64,000 nucleotides of DNA from Ravibacter sp037191015 (GTDB taxonomy: Bacteria > Bacteroidota > Bacteroidia > Cytophagales > Spirosomataceae). Position 1 is the stretch's first letter. Every line of letters starts with the position of its first letter. This document shows, piece by piece, positions 24,283 through 33,621 of this stretch. Location: NCBI GenBank assembly GCA_037191015.1, contig JBBCKD010000027.1, forward strand, positions 496,001 to 560,000. The letters run 5' to 3'. The notes beneath the pieces are model-generated. The model did not search any database and had not been told where the DNA came from. It saw only the letters and a program-made list of their open reading frames with translations. Made by a program: the position numbers and the translations under genes.

Positions 24283-24920
24283 ATTTCTTCCTACATCTGG
24301 ATCAACATTTGGCCGCGATTATATCTGAATACGGGACACTCACCTATGTTATCCTTTTCCTGATTATTTTCGTCGAAACAGGCGTGGTGTTCATGCCTTT
24401 TCTACCGGGCGACTCGCTCCTTTTTGCAGCCGGCATGCTTGCGGCCCAATATCCCGAATCGCTTAACGTCTGGCTGGTCATAGTCCTGCTCATCATAGCG
24501 GCCATCCTGGGCGATACCACCAACTATTTTATAGGCAAATATTTCGGAGAACAGGCGCTGAAGATCAGGATTTTCGGAAAAAATTTCGTCAAACCCGAAC
24601 ACATCGAGAAAACCCATGGCTTTTATGAAAAGTATGGTCCGGCGACCATCGTTATCGCACGCTTCGTGCCGATCGTAAGAACGCTGGCTCCTTTCGTAGG
24701 CGGTGTGGGACATATGAATTACAAGGTGTTTTTAAGCTACAATGTTATCGGCGGGCTGATATGGGTGATAGGGCTTACCCTTGCAGGTTACTTCCTGGGT
24801 AACATCGATATTGTCAGGAACAACTTTGAAAAGGTTATCCTGCTGATTATATTTATCTCTGTATTGCCTATGCTGTGGCAATTCGCGAAAAGCACCTTTT
24901 CCAGCTCCAAAGCAGCTTAA
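24258..24920 (+). CDS. DedA-family membrane protein
   Basis: A 220-residue polytopic inner-membrane protein of the DedA/SNARE-associated family, linked to undecaprenyl-phosphate or phospholipid flipping. Visible are FVETGVVFMPFLPGDSLLFAAGMLA, the amphipathic re-entrant region GDTTNYFIGKYFGEQ and the ARFVPIVRTLAPFVGGVGHM signature with its conserved Arg residues. Four or five further hydrophobic segments follow to a basic tail. Its start lies within the 3' end of comA (different frame). Confidence 0.94.
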   Translation: MEIISQILDFFLHLDQHLAAIISEYGTLTYVILFLIIFVETGVVFMPFLPGDSLLFAAGMLAAQYPESLNVWLVIVLLIIAAILGDTTNYFIGKYFGEQALKIRIFGKNFVKPEHIEKTHGFYEKYGPATIVIARFVPIVRTLAPFVGGVGHMNYKVFLSYNVIGGLIWVIGLTLAGYFLGNIDIVRNNFEKVILLIIFISVLPMLWQFAKSTFSSSKAA

Positions 24921-24940
24921 AACCTTGAGAGCATACAGCT

Positions 24941-25612
24941 ATGCGCAAAGCCTGGTTGCTCATTCCGGTCATATTTTACCTGGCCTTGTCCGTTCCGGCA
25001 GCGCGGGGCCAGGCGCCATCCGTAAGAATAGCCAAACTCAAATACGGAGGCGGAGGCGACTGGTATGCCAATAAGACTGCCCTTCCCAATCTCATCAGGT
25101 TTTGCAACAATCATCTCCGGACCAATATCCGCCAGGAAGAGGACATTGTGGAGGTCGGGAGCACACAGATCTTTTCATATCCTTTTGTGTACATGACCGG
25201 CCACGGAAATGTACATTTTACAAATGCTGAAGCTGCCAATCTCAGGAATTACCTGTTATCGGGCGGCTTCCTGCATATAGATGACAATTATGGTCTTGAT
25301 CCGTTTGTGAGGAGGGAAATGAAAAAGGTTTTCCCGGAGCTGGAATTCGTGGAGCTACCCTTCAACCACGCGGTTTACAGGCAAAAATTCAGGTTTGAAA
25401 ACGGCTTGCCCAAAATCCACGAACACGATAACAAGGTCGCTCAGGGATTTGGAATTGTCTGGCAGGGCCGCCTGGTTTGCTTCTATTCCTATGAAAGCGA
25501 TCTGGGCAACGGCTGGGAGGATGCCTCTGTGCATAATAACCCCGAACAACTGAGGGAATCCGCCCTCCAGATGGGAGCCAATCTTATCAGTTTTTCCTTT
25601 ACCAATTTCTGA
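24941..25612 (+). CDS. DUF4159 exported protein
   Basis: A 223-residue protein with a signal peptide (about 1-23, ending PAARGQA) and a DUF4159 domain. The domain includes VRIAKLKYGGGGDWYANKTALPNLIRF, FVYMTGHGNVHFT, LRNYLLSGGFLHIDDNYG and the end GANLISFSFTNF. The fold is related to class I glutamine amidotransferase-like (ThuA-type) domains, but the usual catalytic Cys is not in place. Members occur next to MoxR/DUF58/BatA-like genes in other genomes; none is nearby here. The function is unknown. Confidence 0.88.
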   Translation: MRKAWLLIPVIFYLALSVPAARGQAPSVRIAKLKYGGGGDWYANKTALPNLIRFCNNHLRTNIRQEEDIVEVGSTQIFSYPFVYMTGHGNVHFTNAEAANLRNYLLSGGFLHIDDNYGLDPFVRREMKKVFPELEFVELPFNHAVYRQKFRFENGLPKIHEHDNKVAQGFGIVWQGRLVCFYSYESDLGNGWEDASVHNNPEQLRESALQMGANLISFSFTNF

Positions 25613-25687
25613 TTAACGCTTCCATATTTATATAAAAAAAAGTATTTTCGCGATATTAGCTGAAATCCCTTTAAATAGTCCCGAATA

Positions 25688-26434
25688 ATGTACGTTGTCT
25701 TAGTAGCTTTCCTTGTTCACTGGTACCTTTCACTATTTTGCCAGACTTTTTTCCTGCATCGTTACTCTGCCCATAAAATGTTCACAATGAACAAGTTTTG
25801 GGAGAGGTTCTTTTACTTCCTCACTTATATCTCCCAAGGTTCGTCTTACCTGAGCCCCAGGGCTTACGCGATCCTTCACCGTATGCACCACGCTTTCAGC
25901 GATACTGAGAAGGATCCTCATTCGCCGCATCACACCAAAAATGTCTTTACAATGATGTGGGACACCAAAGAGATCTATAATGCCGTATTATCGAGAAAAA
26001 GAGAGGTTGAGCACCGGTTTGAAAGAAATTACCCCGAGTGGAACCTGATCGAAAAGCTGGGAGACAGCTGGGTTTCCAGGATAGGCTGGGGCTTGCTTTA
26101 TTCGGCGTTCTATATACTGGCCTACATTTACCTGGATATGCACTGGGCTTTCTTTTTCCTCCTGCCTATCCATTTCCTGATGGGCCCGATCCATGGCGCG
26201 ATAGTAAACTGGAGCGGTCATAAATACGGCTACCAGAACTTTGACAACCAGGATAAATCCAAAAACTCTCTGGTATTCGACTTCCTGATGCTGGGAGAGC
26301 TCTTCCAGAATAACCATCATAAACGCCCGAACTCTATTAATTTCGGTCAGAAATGGTTTGAGTTCGATCCGACATACCCGGTCATCAAGCTCCTTGACAA
26401 GCTCAAGATTATCAAGGTCAGGAAAAAACACTGA
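25688..26434 (+). CDS. Acyl-CoA/fatty acid desaturase
   Basis: A 248-residue membrane-bound di-iron desaturase. The three histidine boxes are HRYSAH (about residues 20-25), HRMHH (about 59-63) and NNHHKRPN (about 211-218). Hydrophobic segments surround them. The enzyme would introduce a double bond, probably delta-9, into a saturated acyl chain. Length is on the short side for the family but complete. A strong bidirectional terminator lies 30 bp after the stop. Confidence 0.93.
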   Translation: MYVVLVAFLVHWYLSLFCQTFFLHRYSAHKMFTMNKFWERFFYFLTYISQGSSYLSPRAYAILHRMHHAFSDTEKDPHSPHHTKNVFTMMWDTKEIYNAVLSRKREVEHRFERNYPEWNLIEKLGDSWVSRIGWGLLYSAFYILAYIYLDMHWAFFFLLPIHFLMGPIHGAIVNWSGHKYGYQNFDNQDKSKNSLVFDFLMLGELFQNNHHKRPNSINFGQKWFEFDPTYPVIKLLDKLKIIKVRKKH

Positions 26435-26463
26435 ACACTTCCCCGTTTTCCTATTAAAAAACT

Positions 26464-26496
26464 TTGCCCGGTACGTTCTGTACCGGGCAAGTTTTT
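26464..26496. terminator. Rho-independent terminator after the desaturase gene
   Basis: An 11-bp perfect stem (TTGCCCGGTAC, 26464-26474) with a 5-nt loop and its complement (26480-26490), followed by GTTTTTAA and preceded by an A-run. It can work on both strands, between the desaturase and the convergent GH3 gene. Confidence 0.88.
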
Positions 26497-26633
26497 AATA
26501 CACACCACAAAAAATGAAAAGAGTATATCGTTAATTCTCGTATGCTCTATCAGTTATTCAAATAAAGCGACCTTTTCTTAAAATGGCGTTAAAGAAATAT
26601 TAGAATCTGCTTAGTTCCATATACCTGACAGGT

Positions 26634-28154
26634 TTACTGATTTTTCAGCTCCAGCAAATCTTCAATATACTTCCTGTCGTTGCTGAGCCGCGGGACTTTA
26701 TGCTGCCCTCCCAATTGTCCCCGCTCGCTCATCCAGCGATAAAAAGTACCTGCCGGCACATGATGTACGACAGGGGGTAAAAGCGCCATATCCTTATACC
26801 GTTTTGCGTCGTAGTCGGAATTGACTTCCCTCAGCTTATCGTCGAGTATTTTATTGAAGAGCTCCGCATCGTCGGGGTGCGTCTCGAATTCGAATATCCA
26901 TTCATGCCCGCCTTTCCCGCTTTCATCCATAAAAATGGGCGCTGCGGTGAACTCCTTTATTTTGGCGCCGGTACGGGAACATGCTTCCGTGACTGAGATA
27001 TCGGCATTTTCCACGATCACTTCCTCTCCGAAAGCATTGATAAAATGCTTGGTCCTGCCGCTGACCTTAATCCTGTACGGGTATTTGCTTGTAAACTTTA
27101 TGGTATCTCCTATCAGGTAACGCCAGAGTCCCGCATTTGTAGACATTACCAGGGCATAGTTTGTGTTTAGCTCCACCTCGTCCAGCGTAAGGGTCCTCGG
27201 GTATTTTTTATGTACCTCGCTCATCGGCACAAATTCATAGTAAATACCGTAGTCGAGCATCAGGAGCATCTCTCCCACCCTCGACAAATCATCCTGCACC
27301 GCAATGTAACCTTCCGACGCGTTATATACTTCGAGATAGTCGACCGAAGATGACGGGAAGTACTTTGTTTTAAATAAATCCCGGTAGGGAGTAAAAGCCA
27401 CAGCCCCGTGTACAAAAACCTGGAAATCGGGCCATATTTCCATCATGCTGGAAGCTCCTTTTTTCTCCATGATCCTGTCCAGCAGTACGATGGCCCAAGT
27501 AGGTACGCCCAGCATATTGGTCACATCCTCTTCGCTACACAAATCTACCATTCTTGCTATCTTGGTTTCCCAGTCGTCAAGAAGCGCTACCTCCAGTGTC
27601 GGAGTCCTGAGGTACTGTGCCCAGGCCGGCAGGTTGTTAACGATAATAGCGGAGATGTCGCCGGCTTTCGTGTCCGGGTTATAAGGATTCGCATGCAGCG
27701 TGCCGCCTATCGACAGCCCTTTTCCGTCAAACACGGTGGTATCGGGCCTGTTCTGCACCAGCAGCGTCATCAGATCCTTTCCTCCTTTGTAATGACATTC
27801 TTCCAGCGATTCGGCAGAAACCGGTATGAATTTGCTTCTTGCATTAGTCGTGCCTGACGACTTTGAAAACCAGTCGGAGGAAGTAGGCCATAAGACGTTG
27901 GGCTCGCCTTTGAGCACTCTTTCGATAAAAGGGAACAGGTCTTCGTAGGTAGAAACCGGTACCTGGGCGGAGAACTCTTTCGCGTTCTTTATCTGCCCGT
28001 AATTATACTTTTGGCCCCACTCGGTGTAACGGGCGGTCTGGAGAAGCTCTTCCAATACGATCTGCTGTGTTTCGATGGGGTATTTTTTGAAGTGCTCTAT
28101 GCGCTCGAAGCGCTTCTTCATAAACCAGATTACAATATCATTGATCAGCTTCAT
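26634..28154 (-). CDS. GH3 auxin-responsive-promoter family protein (acyl-acid amido synthetase-like)
   Basis: A 506-residue member of the GH3 superfamily of adenylate-forming enzymes, which in plants conjugate amino acids to acids such as auxin or jasmonate. Visible are the nucleotide-binding motif DWFSKSSGTTNARSKFIPVSAESL, the VDYLEVYNASEGYIAVQ motif around residue 285 and a C-terminal ALVMSTNAGLWRYLIGDTIKFTSKYPYRIKVSGRTKHFINAFGEEV. Bacteroidota carry this family widely. The acid and amine substrates are unknown. No neighbouring gene clarifies its role. Confidence 0.9.
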   Translation of the reverse strand: MKLINDIVIWFMKKRFERIEHFKKYPIETQQIVLEELLQTARYTEWGQKYNYGQIKNAKEFSAQVPVSTYEDLFPFIERVLKGEPNVLWPTSSDWFSKSSGTTNARSKFIPVSAESLEECHYKGGKDLMTLLVQNRPDTTVFDGKGLSIGGTLHANPYNPDTKAGDISAIIVNNLPAWAQYLRTPTLEVALLDDWETKIARMVDLCSEEDVTNMLGVPTWAIVLLDRIMEKKGASSMMEIWPDFQVFVHGAVAFTPYRDLFKTKYFPSSSVDYLEVYNASEGYIAVQDDLSRVGEMLLMLDYGIYYEFVPMSEVHKKYPRTLTLDEVELNTNYALVMSTNAGLWRYLIGDTIKFTSKYPYRIKVSGRTKHFINAFGEEVIVENADISVTEACSRTGAKIKEFTAAPIFMDESGKGGHEWIFEFETHPDDAELFNKILDDKLREVNSDYDAKRYKDMALLPPVVHHVPAGTFYRWMSERGQLGGQHKVPRLSNDRKYIEDLLELKNQ

Positions 28155-28178
28155 TAACGCCTGGGGAGTTTAAGCGGC

Positions 28179-28228
28179 AAAAAAAAAGGTTAATTTTGTT
28201 CCTTATCTGCTAAGAAACAAAATTAACC
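28179..28228 (-). terminator. Terminator after the GlsB gene
   Basis: A 13-bp perfect inverted repeat (GGTTAATTTTGTT, 28188-28200, and its complement, 28216-28228), loop 15 nt. On the minus strand it is followed by nine T residues (28179-28187), so it is a terminator for the GlsB gene rather than an operator. Confidence 0.78.
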
Positions 28229-28275
28229 AATAATTTCACAGGACTTCGGTTTTCTTCCCAAAAGCGGGCCTAACC

Positions 28276-28524
28276 TTATCCTCTGAGCTTTCTGTAGAGA
28301 AAAAGGAGGAGTATCGCTCCCAGTATGGCAATACCCAAGCTACCTAAATTGAAACCATCTACTGTGCCCAGCCCCAGCGCGGACGCTATAAAACCGCCTA
28401 CAACTGCTCCCAGGACCCCTATAATAATTGTAACCAGGAATCCGCCGGGATCATTACCCGGGTGAAGAAATTTTGCTACTGCGCCCGCAATAAGGCCGAA
28501 AACAATCCAAGACAGAATACCCAT
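28276..28524 (-). CDS. GlsB/YeaQ/YmgE-family membrane protein
   Basis: An 82-residue protein of three glycine-rich hydrophobic helices (MGILSWIVFGLIAGAVAKFL, then GGFLVTIIIGVLGAVVGGFIASALG, then GSLGIAILGAILLLFLYRKLRG). This matches the transglycosylase-associated/GlsB small stress membrane proteins. A well-formed terminator follows it. It is a single-gene transcription unit. Confidence 0.93.
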   Translation of the reverse strand: MGILSWIVFGLIAGAVAKFLHPGNDPGGFLVTIIIGVLGAVVGGFIASALGLGTVDGFNLGSLGIAILGAILLLFLYRKLRG

Positions 28525-28646
28525 AACTTTTAATGTTTAAGTTAGCTGATCATCATCTCCGCAAATTTTCATCCCTACCTGTATTAAAAGCGCTTTTCCT
28601 CTATCTATACTCTATTTCCCCCGTAATCCTTCTACCTCAACGCCAC

Positions 28647-28664
28647 CCCCGATAGCTATCGGGG
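28647..28664. repeat. 18-bp perfect palindrome
   Basis: The sequence CCCCGATAGCTATCGGGG is perfectly self-complementary. It adjoins a TCACATTA micro-repeat run (28665-28700) that ends on the stop codon of the downstream-lying sterol desaturase gene. The CCGATAGCTATCGG core is known to me as an over-represented palindrome in several Bacteroidota. Confidence 0.65.
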
Positions 28665-28697
28665 CACATTATCACATTATCACATTGCCTCATTGTC

Positions 28698-29543
28698 TCA
28701 GGATCGCGAAGATGGCGCACGATATTTCTGAAAGGGGATCCGCAGGAGATTCCACAGCCTGCTGTTTTCCTCCCGCTTCATATGCGTATCTACCCCATAA
28801 ATGAGATCGTTCTGATCAAGCTTCGCAAAGGTTCTGAAGAGCCGGTCCCAGATAGAGAAAATATTCCCGTAGTTGGTATCGGTATATGGCTGCTGATAGT
28901 GATGGTGCACGTGGTGCATATTAGGGGTAACAATCACCAGGCTCAGGACCTTATCGACAGCTTCCGGCAGCCTGATATTGGCGTGGTTGAACTGGGAAAG
29001 CGCTACAGACAGGGACTGGTAAGCAAAAACAATCCACATCGGTGCACCCGAAACTGCCACTGCCAGGATTGTAAAGATAAACCGGAGCAGGCTTTCTCCC
29101 GGGTGGTGGCGGTTAGCGGTGGTCGTATCCACATAAGTGTCGGTGTGGTGTACAAGGTGAAGCTTCCACATCCATTTTACCTTGTGCTGTATCCAGTGGA
29201 TCAGCCACGCGCCGATCAGATCAAGCAGCAGCAATCCTGTTATAAAGCGGGCCCAGAGCGGTAGAGAAGGCAGCCACTGCAATATCCCGATGTGCTTTTC
29301 AACTACCCAATCGCTGGTTTTCACCAGCAGGAAAGCCAGCAAAAAATTGACGATGATCGTGGTAAGGGTAAAAAATATGTTGATACCGGCGTGGCGGTAC
29401 TTATTGTAGGAAAAACGAAAAAGCGGGAAGGCATTCTCGATCAGCCAGAAAATGGTAATCCCGCCTACTAGGATAGCGCTGCGGTGGCTCGAGGGAATAC
29501 CTTCAAAATAGGCAGCCAGTTTTTCCATGATCAGATCGCACAA
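28698..29543 (-). CDS. Sterol desaturase/fatty acid hydroxylase family protein (copy 1)
   Basis: A 281-residue membrane di-iron enzyme. The histidine boxes are HWIQHKVKWMWKLHLVHH, NRHHPGE and NMHHVHHHYQQP. Four hydrophobic segments precede or separate them. The domain ends with SIWDRLFRTF, the usual family ending. It would hydroxylate or desaturate a lipid or isoprenoid; candidates include carotenoids and sphingoid/sulfonolipid chains. A second, clearly related gene is at 60230-61123. The 5' codons MCD may be preceded by the alternative start MEKLAAY six residues in. Confidence 0.9.
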   Translation of the reverse strand: MCDLIMEKLAAYFEGIPSSHRSAILVGGITIFWLIENAFPLFRFSYNKYRHAGINIFFTLTTIIVNFLLAFLLVKTSDWVVEKHIGILQWLPSLPLWARFITGLLLLDLIGAWLIHWIQHKVKWMWKLHLVHHTDTYVDTTTANRHHPGESLLRFIFTILAVAVSGAPMWIVFAYQSLSVALSQFNHANIRLPEAVDKVLSLVIVTPNMHHVHHHYQQPYTDTNYGNIFSIWDRLFRTFAKLDQNDLIYGVDTHMKREENSRLWNLLRIPFQKYRAPSSRS

Positions 29544-29612
29544 TTGTGATTTCTATGCGATTTAAAGAAAAAATTATCCTTTACCAACAGGTCTTTCCGG
29601 ATAACCGGCCTG

Positions 29613-30608
29613 CTAGGCAAATACGTCGCGTACCAGCTTCAACGAATACAGTTTGGCTTCCAGGTCATAGATGTAGCTGCTGATAATCAGCTCGTCGAAA
29701 GGCACTTCATCACGAAAATCCGCAAACTGGTCATGCAGGCTTTTCTTGTCGCCTATGAAGGTACAGGCCGTCATCTGGGCTACAGCATGCCGGATATCCG
29801 GTGTCCAGTACGGGTCCATAGAGTCGACAGGCGGAGCAAGCGGCTGCCGGCGGTTTGTCACCATCCCTATAAACATGCGGAACATACTGGTGGAAAGGCG
29901 ATACGCCTCATTGTCCGTGTCGGCTCCGAAAGCATTCACGCAAACCAGGACATAGGGCTTTTGAAGCTGTTCCGACGGCCTGAATTTGTCCAGGTAGATC
30001 TTAACCGCACTCTTTAGCTGTGCAGGCGCAAAATGGGCTGCAAATGCATAGGGCAATCCCAGACCTGCCGCCAGGTGCGCGCTGTCGGTGCTGGAGCCCA
30101 GTATATAGAAAGGAATATGCAGCCCTTCGCCGGGGAAAGCCCGTACCTTAACATCCGTATCCTCATTTCTGAAATAATTCCAGAGCTCCTGTACGTCGGC
30201 AGGGAATGAAAACGCAGTATTCATATTGGTCCTGCGAAGAGCCATAGCAGTAAGCTGATCCGTTCCCGGCGCCCTTCCCAGGCCCAGCTCTATCCTGCCG
30301 GGATACAGGGTTTCGAGCGTTCCGAACTGCTCGGCAATGACCAGCGGAGAATGGTTCGGAAGCATAATTCCCCCCGCCCCAACCTTTATAGAGGTGGTTT
30401 GACCCGCAATATGACCTATCAGCAGGGAAGTTGCCGAACTGGCAACGTGCTGCATGTTATGATGCTCTGCAAACCATATGCTTCTGTATCCTGATTTTTC
30501 GGCAGCCTGGGCCACCTTAACCGACTCGCCTATAGCTCCGGCGGCGTCAGCCCCCTGCTTCACTACAGCGAGGTCCAGAACTGACAGAGGAGTGTTTCTG
30601 ATATCCAT
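29613..30608 (-). CDS. LLM-class flavin-dependent oxidoreductase
   Basis: A 331-residue bacterial luciferase-like monooxygenase. It shows the TIM-barrel features of the MsnO8/YhbW subgroup: LSVLDLAVVKQGADAAGAI, YRSIWFAEHHNM, IKVGAGGIMLPNHSPLVIAEQFGTLETLYPGRIELGLGRAPGTD. It would use reduced FMN from a partner reductase. The substrate is unknown. Confidence 0.93.
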   Translation of the reverse strand: MDIRNTPLSVLDLAVVKQGADAAGAIGESVKVAQAAEKSGYRSIWFAEHHNMQHVASSATSLLIGHIAGQTTSIKVGAGGIMLPNHSPLVIAEQFGTLETLYPGRIELGLGRAPGTDQLTAMALRRTNMNTAFSFPADVQELWNYFRNEDTDVKVRAFPGEGLHIPFYILGSSTDSAHLAAGLGLPYAFAAHFAPAQLKSAVKIYLDKFRPSEQLQKPYVLVCVNAFGADTDNEAYRLSTSMFRMFIGMVTNRRQPLAPPVDSMDPYWTPDIRHAVAQMTACTFIGDKKSLHDQFADFRDEVPFDELIISSYIYDLEAKLYSLKLVRDVFA

Positions 30609-30771
30609 GTCCGATAGCTACTATAATTGAACTTCACTGTTCTATTCCTAGTACAATCATTGCAGCATGCACGGTTCCTTTCGCCGATAAATTTGTGCAG
30701 TTTTTTTATCCCTGTGCCAACCAATGACATTAGGATGTCTAAAAAAGTTTGTGTGCTTCCCGGAATCTTCT

Positions 30772-31950
30772 TTAATTATTATTCCAATAGACCAGGACAT
30801 TAAGCGTGGCGCGTCCCGAAGCAATGATATCCGGCTTTCCGTCGCCGTCGAGATCGGCCAGCTTCAGATCTTCGCACGCCATTCTTACGCTGTCATCTAC
30901 TACAAATTCATTCCATTTACCATTGGTATGGGTAAACAGGCGTATTCCTACCTGCTTGTCCTTATTGGGATTACGCCATCCCGCCACTACCTGGTCGCGG
31001 CCTTGCCCGAGAAGATCGCCCACTCCCAATGCATGTCCCTGCATGAAGCCGTCAGACAGCGTCACCCGGCCCTGGTTGCGGTCTGTCAGCATTACGTGAG
31101 TGCCGTGCATAGGCTCCACGGTTGCGGTAAAGCTGTTGCCTCCTTCCAGCCTGCCTACCTGTATTTCGCCTGCAGGATGATCCTTTACCAGCCAATCGCC
31201 GGTCAGCTTCCATTTGCTGCCATCATATTCCAGCATCTGCACGCCTTCCTTACCTCCTACCGCGGCCCTGAGCGGCTTTCCTTTTTCTTCCAGCACCTGG
31301 AAATTATGCGTCAGGTGCATTTTCGTATCCAGCAGCTGATACTTCCAGGGCTTGTCAACATCTTTCGGCACATCATAAGCTATCCATTTTACTCCCTCTC
31401 CTTCCCCATTTGAATTTCCCAGGCCGTGCAAAGGAAGCACGAGTAGCTGGAAAGCCCCTTCCGGGGTCCTGCCCCAGGCCATCCGGTGTATGGTCACTTC
31501 GTGATGAAGCCTGACCGGGCTCCACAGCTGCGTCGGATCGGCCGGCCGTTTCAGGTAAAATACGGCGCCCGACTTCGAAGGATCTTTCGTTTCCGAAGGA
31601 TTCCACTGAGCACCTGCCGCTACCTCTACCTTCCCGTCGCCATCGATGTCCCGGGCCGCTATGCAGACATTATCATATTCTGTGAGATCGCGGGCCATAA
31701 CGTACCTTTCCCATTTTTTGCCCCTGCCTCCCGGATTCCTATACCAGACGATTTCCGTTTTATCGGCCATCAGTATATCGGGCCTGCGATCTCCGTCCAC
31801 ATCTCCTATCGCTATGCCGTAACCTATGTCTATCTGGTTATCGACCACTTCCACGTTAAAAGAAGGAGCTTGCGCCTGCAGACCGATCCCCGTCACCAGG
31901 CCGGTTATAACCGACGCTGCCAGATTTTTTATTGCCCGATCGCTTTTCAT
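30772..31950 (-). CDS. Exported FG-GAP/VCBS-repeat protein
   Basis: A 392-residue exported protein with a signal peptide (about 1-27) and beta-propeller-type FG-GAP repeats. The calcium-binding-like loops are visible three times: DVDGDRRPDILMAD, DIDGDGKVEVAAGA and DLDGDGKPDIIASG. It likely binds a surface or polymer and is not an enzyme on this evidence. No partner gene is close, and it is divergent from the serine dehydratase. Confidence 0.88.
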   Translation of the reverse strand: MKSDRAIKNLAASVITGLVTGIGLQAQAPSFNVEVVDNQIDIGYGIAIGDVDGDRRPDILMADKTEIVWYRNPGGRGKKWERYVMARDLTEYDNVCIAARDIDGDGKVEVAAGAQWNPSETKDPSKSGAVFYLKRPADPTQLWSPVRLHHEVTIHRMAWGRTPEGAFQLLVLPLHGLGNSNGEGEGVKWIAYDVPKDVDKPWKYQLLDTKMHLTHNFQVLEEKGKPLRAAVGGKEGVQMLEYDGSKWKLTGDWLVKDHPAGEIQVGRLEGGNSFTATVEPMHGTHVMLTDRNQGRVTLSDGFMQGHALGVGDLLGQGRDQVVAGWRNPNKDKQVGIRLFTHTNGKWNEFVVDDSVRMACEDLKLADLDGDGKPDIIASGRATLNVLVYWNNN

Positions 31951-32064
31951 AGCAGTATCCGAATCGTAGAAAATGATATCATTTATCAGAAAGATAAGGT
32001 TTTCAGCATAAATTTATACCCATTAGCTTGTTGAAAATTACTTTCAATACCAGCTTTATAAAAA

Positions 32065-33507
32065 ATGAAAAATGAAAGTATTTCCGTTTTTGATATATTC
32101 AAAATCGGCGTAGGGCCTTCCAGCTCGCACACACTAGGCCCATGGCGGGCTGCCCAGGCTTTTACGCAGGAGCTCCGGGAAGAAAGGCTATTCGCTTACG
32201 TAACGGAGGTCAATGTCGATCTTTTTGGTTCTCTTGCCAAAACGGGCAAAGGGCACGGTACTGATATTGCAGCCGTGCTGGGGCTCGCAGGTCACGACCC
32301 CGTTACCATCGATACTTCCCGGATCGGCAGCATTCTCGAGGGCATAGGGGAAAATAAGGTGCTTTTCCTGGCCGGGGAAAAACAGGTCGGCTTTTCCAGG
32401 AAAGAAAACATCCGCTTCCACTTCAGCGAGAGCCTTCCCTTTCATCCGAACGGGATACGATTCACGGCGACAAACGAGGACGGCGGCACTTTCTCCTCTA
32501 CCTATTATTCCATAGGAGGAGGTTTTATCAGCAAAGGCGACGGAGAAACCGGAGATACGCCGGGCATACCGCCTGTCGTTCTACCCTATCCTGCCGAAAC
32601 CGCCGCCGGATTACTGGCCCACTGCAGGCAAGCCGGGCTTTCGATCAGTGAGGTCGTCCGGGAAAATGAAGCTGCATGGAGGCCCGACGACGAAACTTCC
32701 GCCGGCCTGATGAACATCTGGCAAACGATGGTCGAATGTATTTACCGGGGATGCCAGACAACCACCGGGTTCCTGCCCGGCGAACTGAATGTAAGAAGGA
32801 GAGCAGGCGTCATTCATAACCGGCTTCTGTCGGGAAACCACGAATTTGCCGGGATCAACGAATGGATGGAAGCCATAGCGCGGTCGGGAAGCGGCTTTAA
32901 CTATACCCTCGACTGGCTGAGCTGCTTTGCTCTCGCTGTAAACGAGGAAAATGCTTCCTTCGGACGCGTCGTCACCGCACCCACGAACGGCTCCGCAGGC
33001 GTGATCCCAGCCGTGCTGATGTATTTCCTGATCTTCTGCAACGGTAATTCTCCCGGTCAAATCCAGCGTTTCCTGCTGACGGCCGCTGAAATCGGCTCTA
33101 TTTTTAAAAAGGGAGCTACCCTGTCGGCTGCTATGGGCGGTTGTCAGGCAGAAATAGGCGTATCATCGGCAATGGCAGCCGCCGGACTGACAGAAGTAAT
33201 GGGCGGTACGCCCGAGCAATGCCTGATGGCAGCAGAAATTGCCATGGAGCACCACCTCGGCCTTACCTGCGACCCGGTCGCCGGACTGGTGCAGATCCCA
33301 TGCATAGAACGCAATGCCATGGGAGCGATCAAAGCCATTACCGCTTCTCAGCTGGCCCTGCGCGGAGACCCGGCCTCGGCAAAAGTCTCGCTCGACGACG
33401 CCGTTCAAACGATGTGGCAGACAGCGCTGGATATGAACGAAAAATACAAAGAGACCTCCGAAGGAGGCCTCGCAGTCAATATCTCAGTAAGACTTAGTGA
33501 ATGCTAG
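32065..33507 (+). CDS. sdaA: L-serine ammonia-lyase, iron-sulfur type
   Basis: A 480-residue single-chain L-serine dehydratase converting serine to pyruvate and ammonia. The N-terminal beta domain opens with VFDIFKIGVGPSSSHTLGPWRAAQAF. The alpha domain carries the cluster Cys-containing stretches, e.g. SAAMGGCQAEIGVSSAMAA and HHLGLTCDPVAGLVQIPCIERNAMGA. The C-terminus completes the usual length of about 450-480. Start ATG at 32065. Confidence 0.95.
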   Translation: MKNESISVFDIFKIGVGPSSSHTLGPWRAAQAFTQELREERLFAYVTEVNVDLFGSLAKTGKGHGTDIAAVLGLAGHDPVTIDTSRIGSILEGIGENKVLFLAGEKQVGFSRKENIRFHFSESLPFHPNGIRFTATNEDGGTFSSTYYSIGGGFISKGDGETGDTPGIPPVVLPYPAETAAGLLAHCRQAGLSISEVVRENEAAWRPDDETSAGLMNIWQTMVECIYRGCQTTTGFLPGELNVRRRAGVIHNRLLSGNHEFAGINEWMEAIARSGSGFNYTLDWLSCFALAVNEENASFGRVVTAPTNGSAGVIPAVLMYFLIFCNGNSPGQIQRFLLTAAEIGSIFKKGATLSAAMGGCQAEIGVSSAMAAAGLTEVMGGTPEQCLMAAEIAMEHHLGLTCDPVAGLVQIPCIERNAMGAIKAITASQLALRGDPASAKVSLDDAVQTMWQTALDMNEKYKETSEGGLAVNISVRLSEC

Positions 33508-33538
33508 ACTTCTGTCCGGATACCGGGAGTTCAAATAA

Positions 33539-33587
33539 TTTAGCCACTGATTTACGAATTATCTGCATTCGTGAATCAGTGGCTAAA
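33539..33587. terminator. Long hairpin between convergent genes
   Basis: A 21-bp stem (left 33539-33559, right 33567-33587, one G-U pair) with a 7-nt loop, ending in AAAATTTAA on the plus side and AAATTA on the other. It serves as a bidirectional terminator between serine dehydratase and DUF3299 copy 3. Its sequence (TTTAGCCACTGATT...) also resembles a dispersed palindrome type. Confidence 0.7.
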
Positions 33588-33621
33588 ATTTAATCTCAAG
33601 CCTGTCAAGGAGTTAGCTACG

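Noticed and set aside
30688..30695. A TAAATTTG -7-like box on the plus strand
   Set aside because: No TTG lies at the required distance and no plus-strand gene follows, only the convergent FG-GAP gene.
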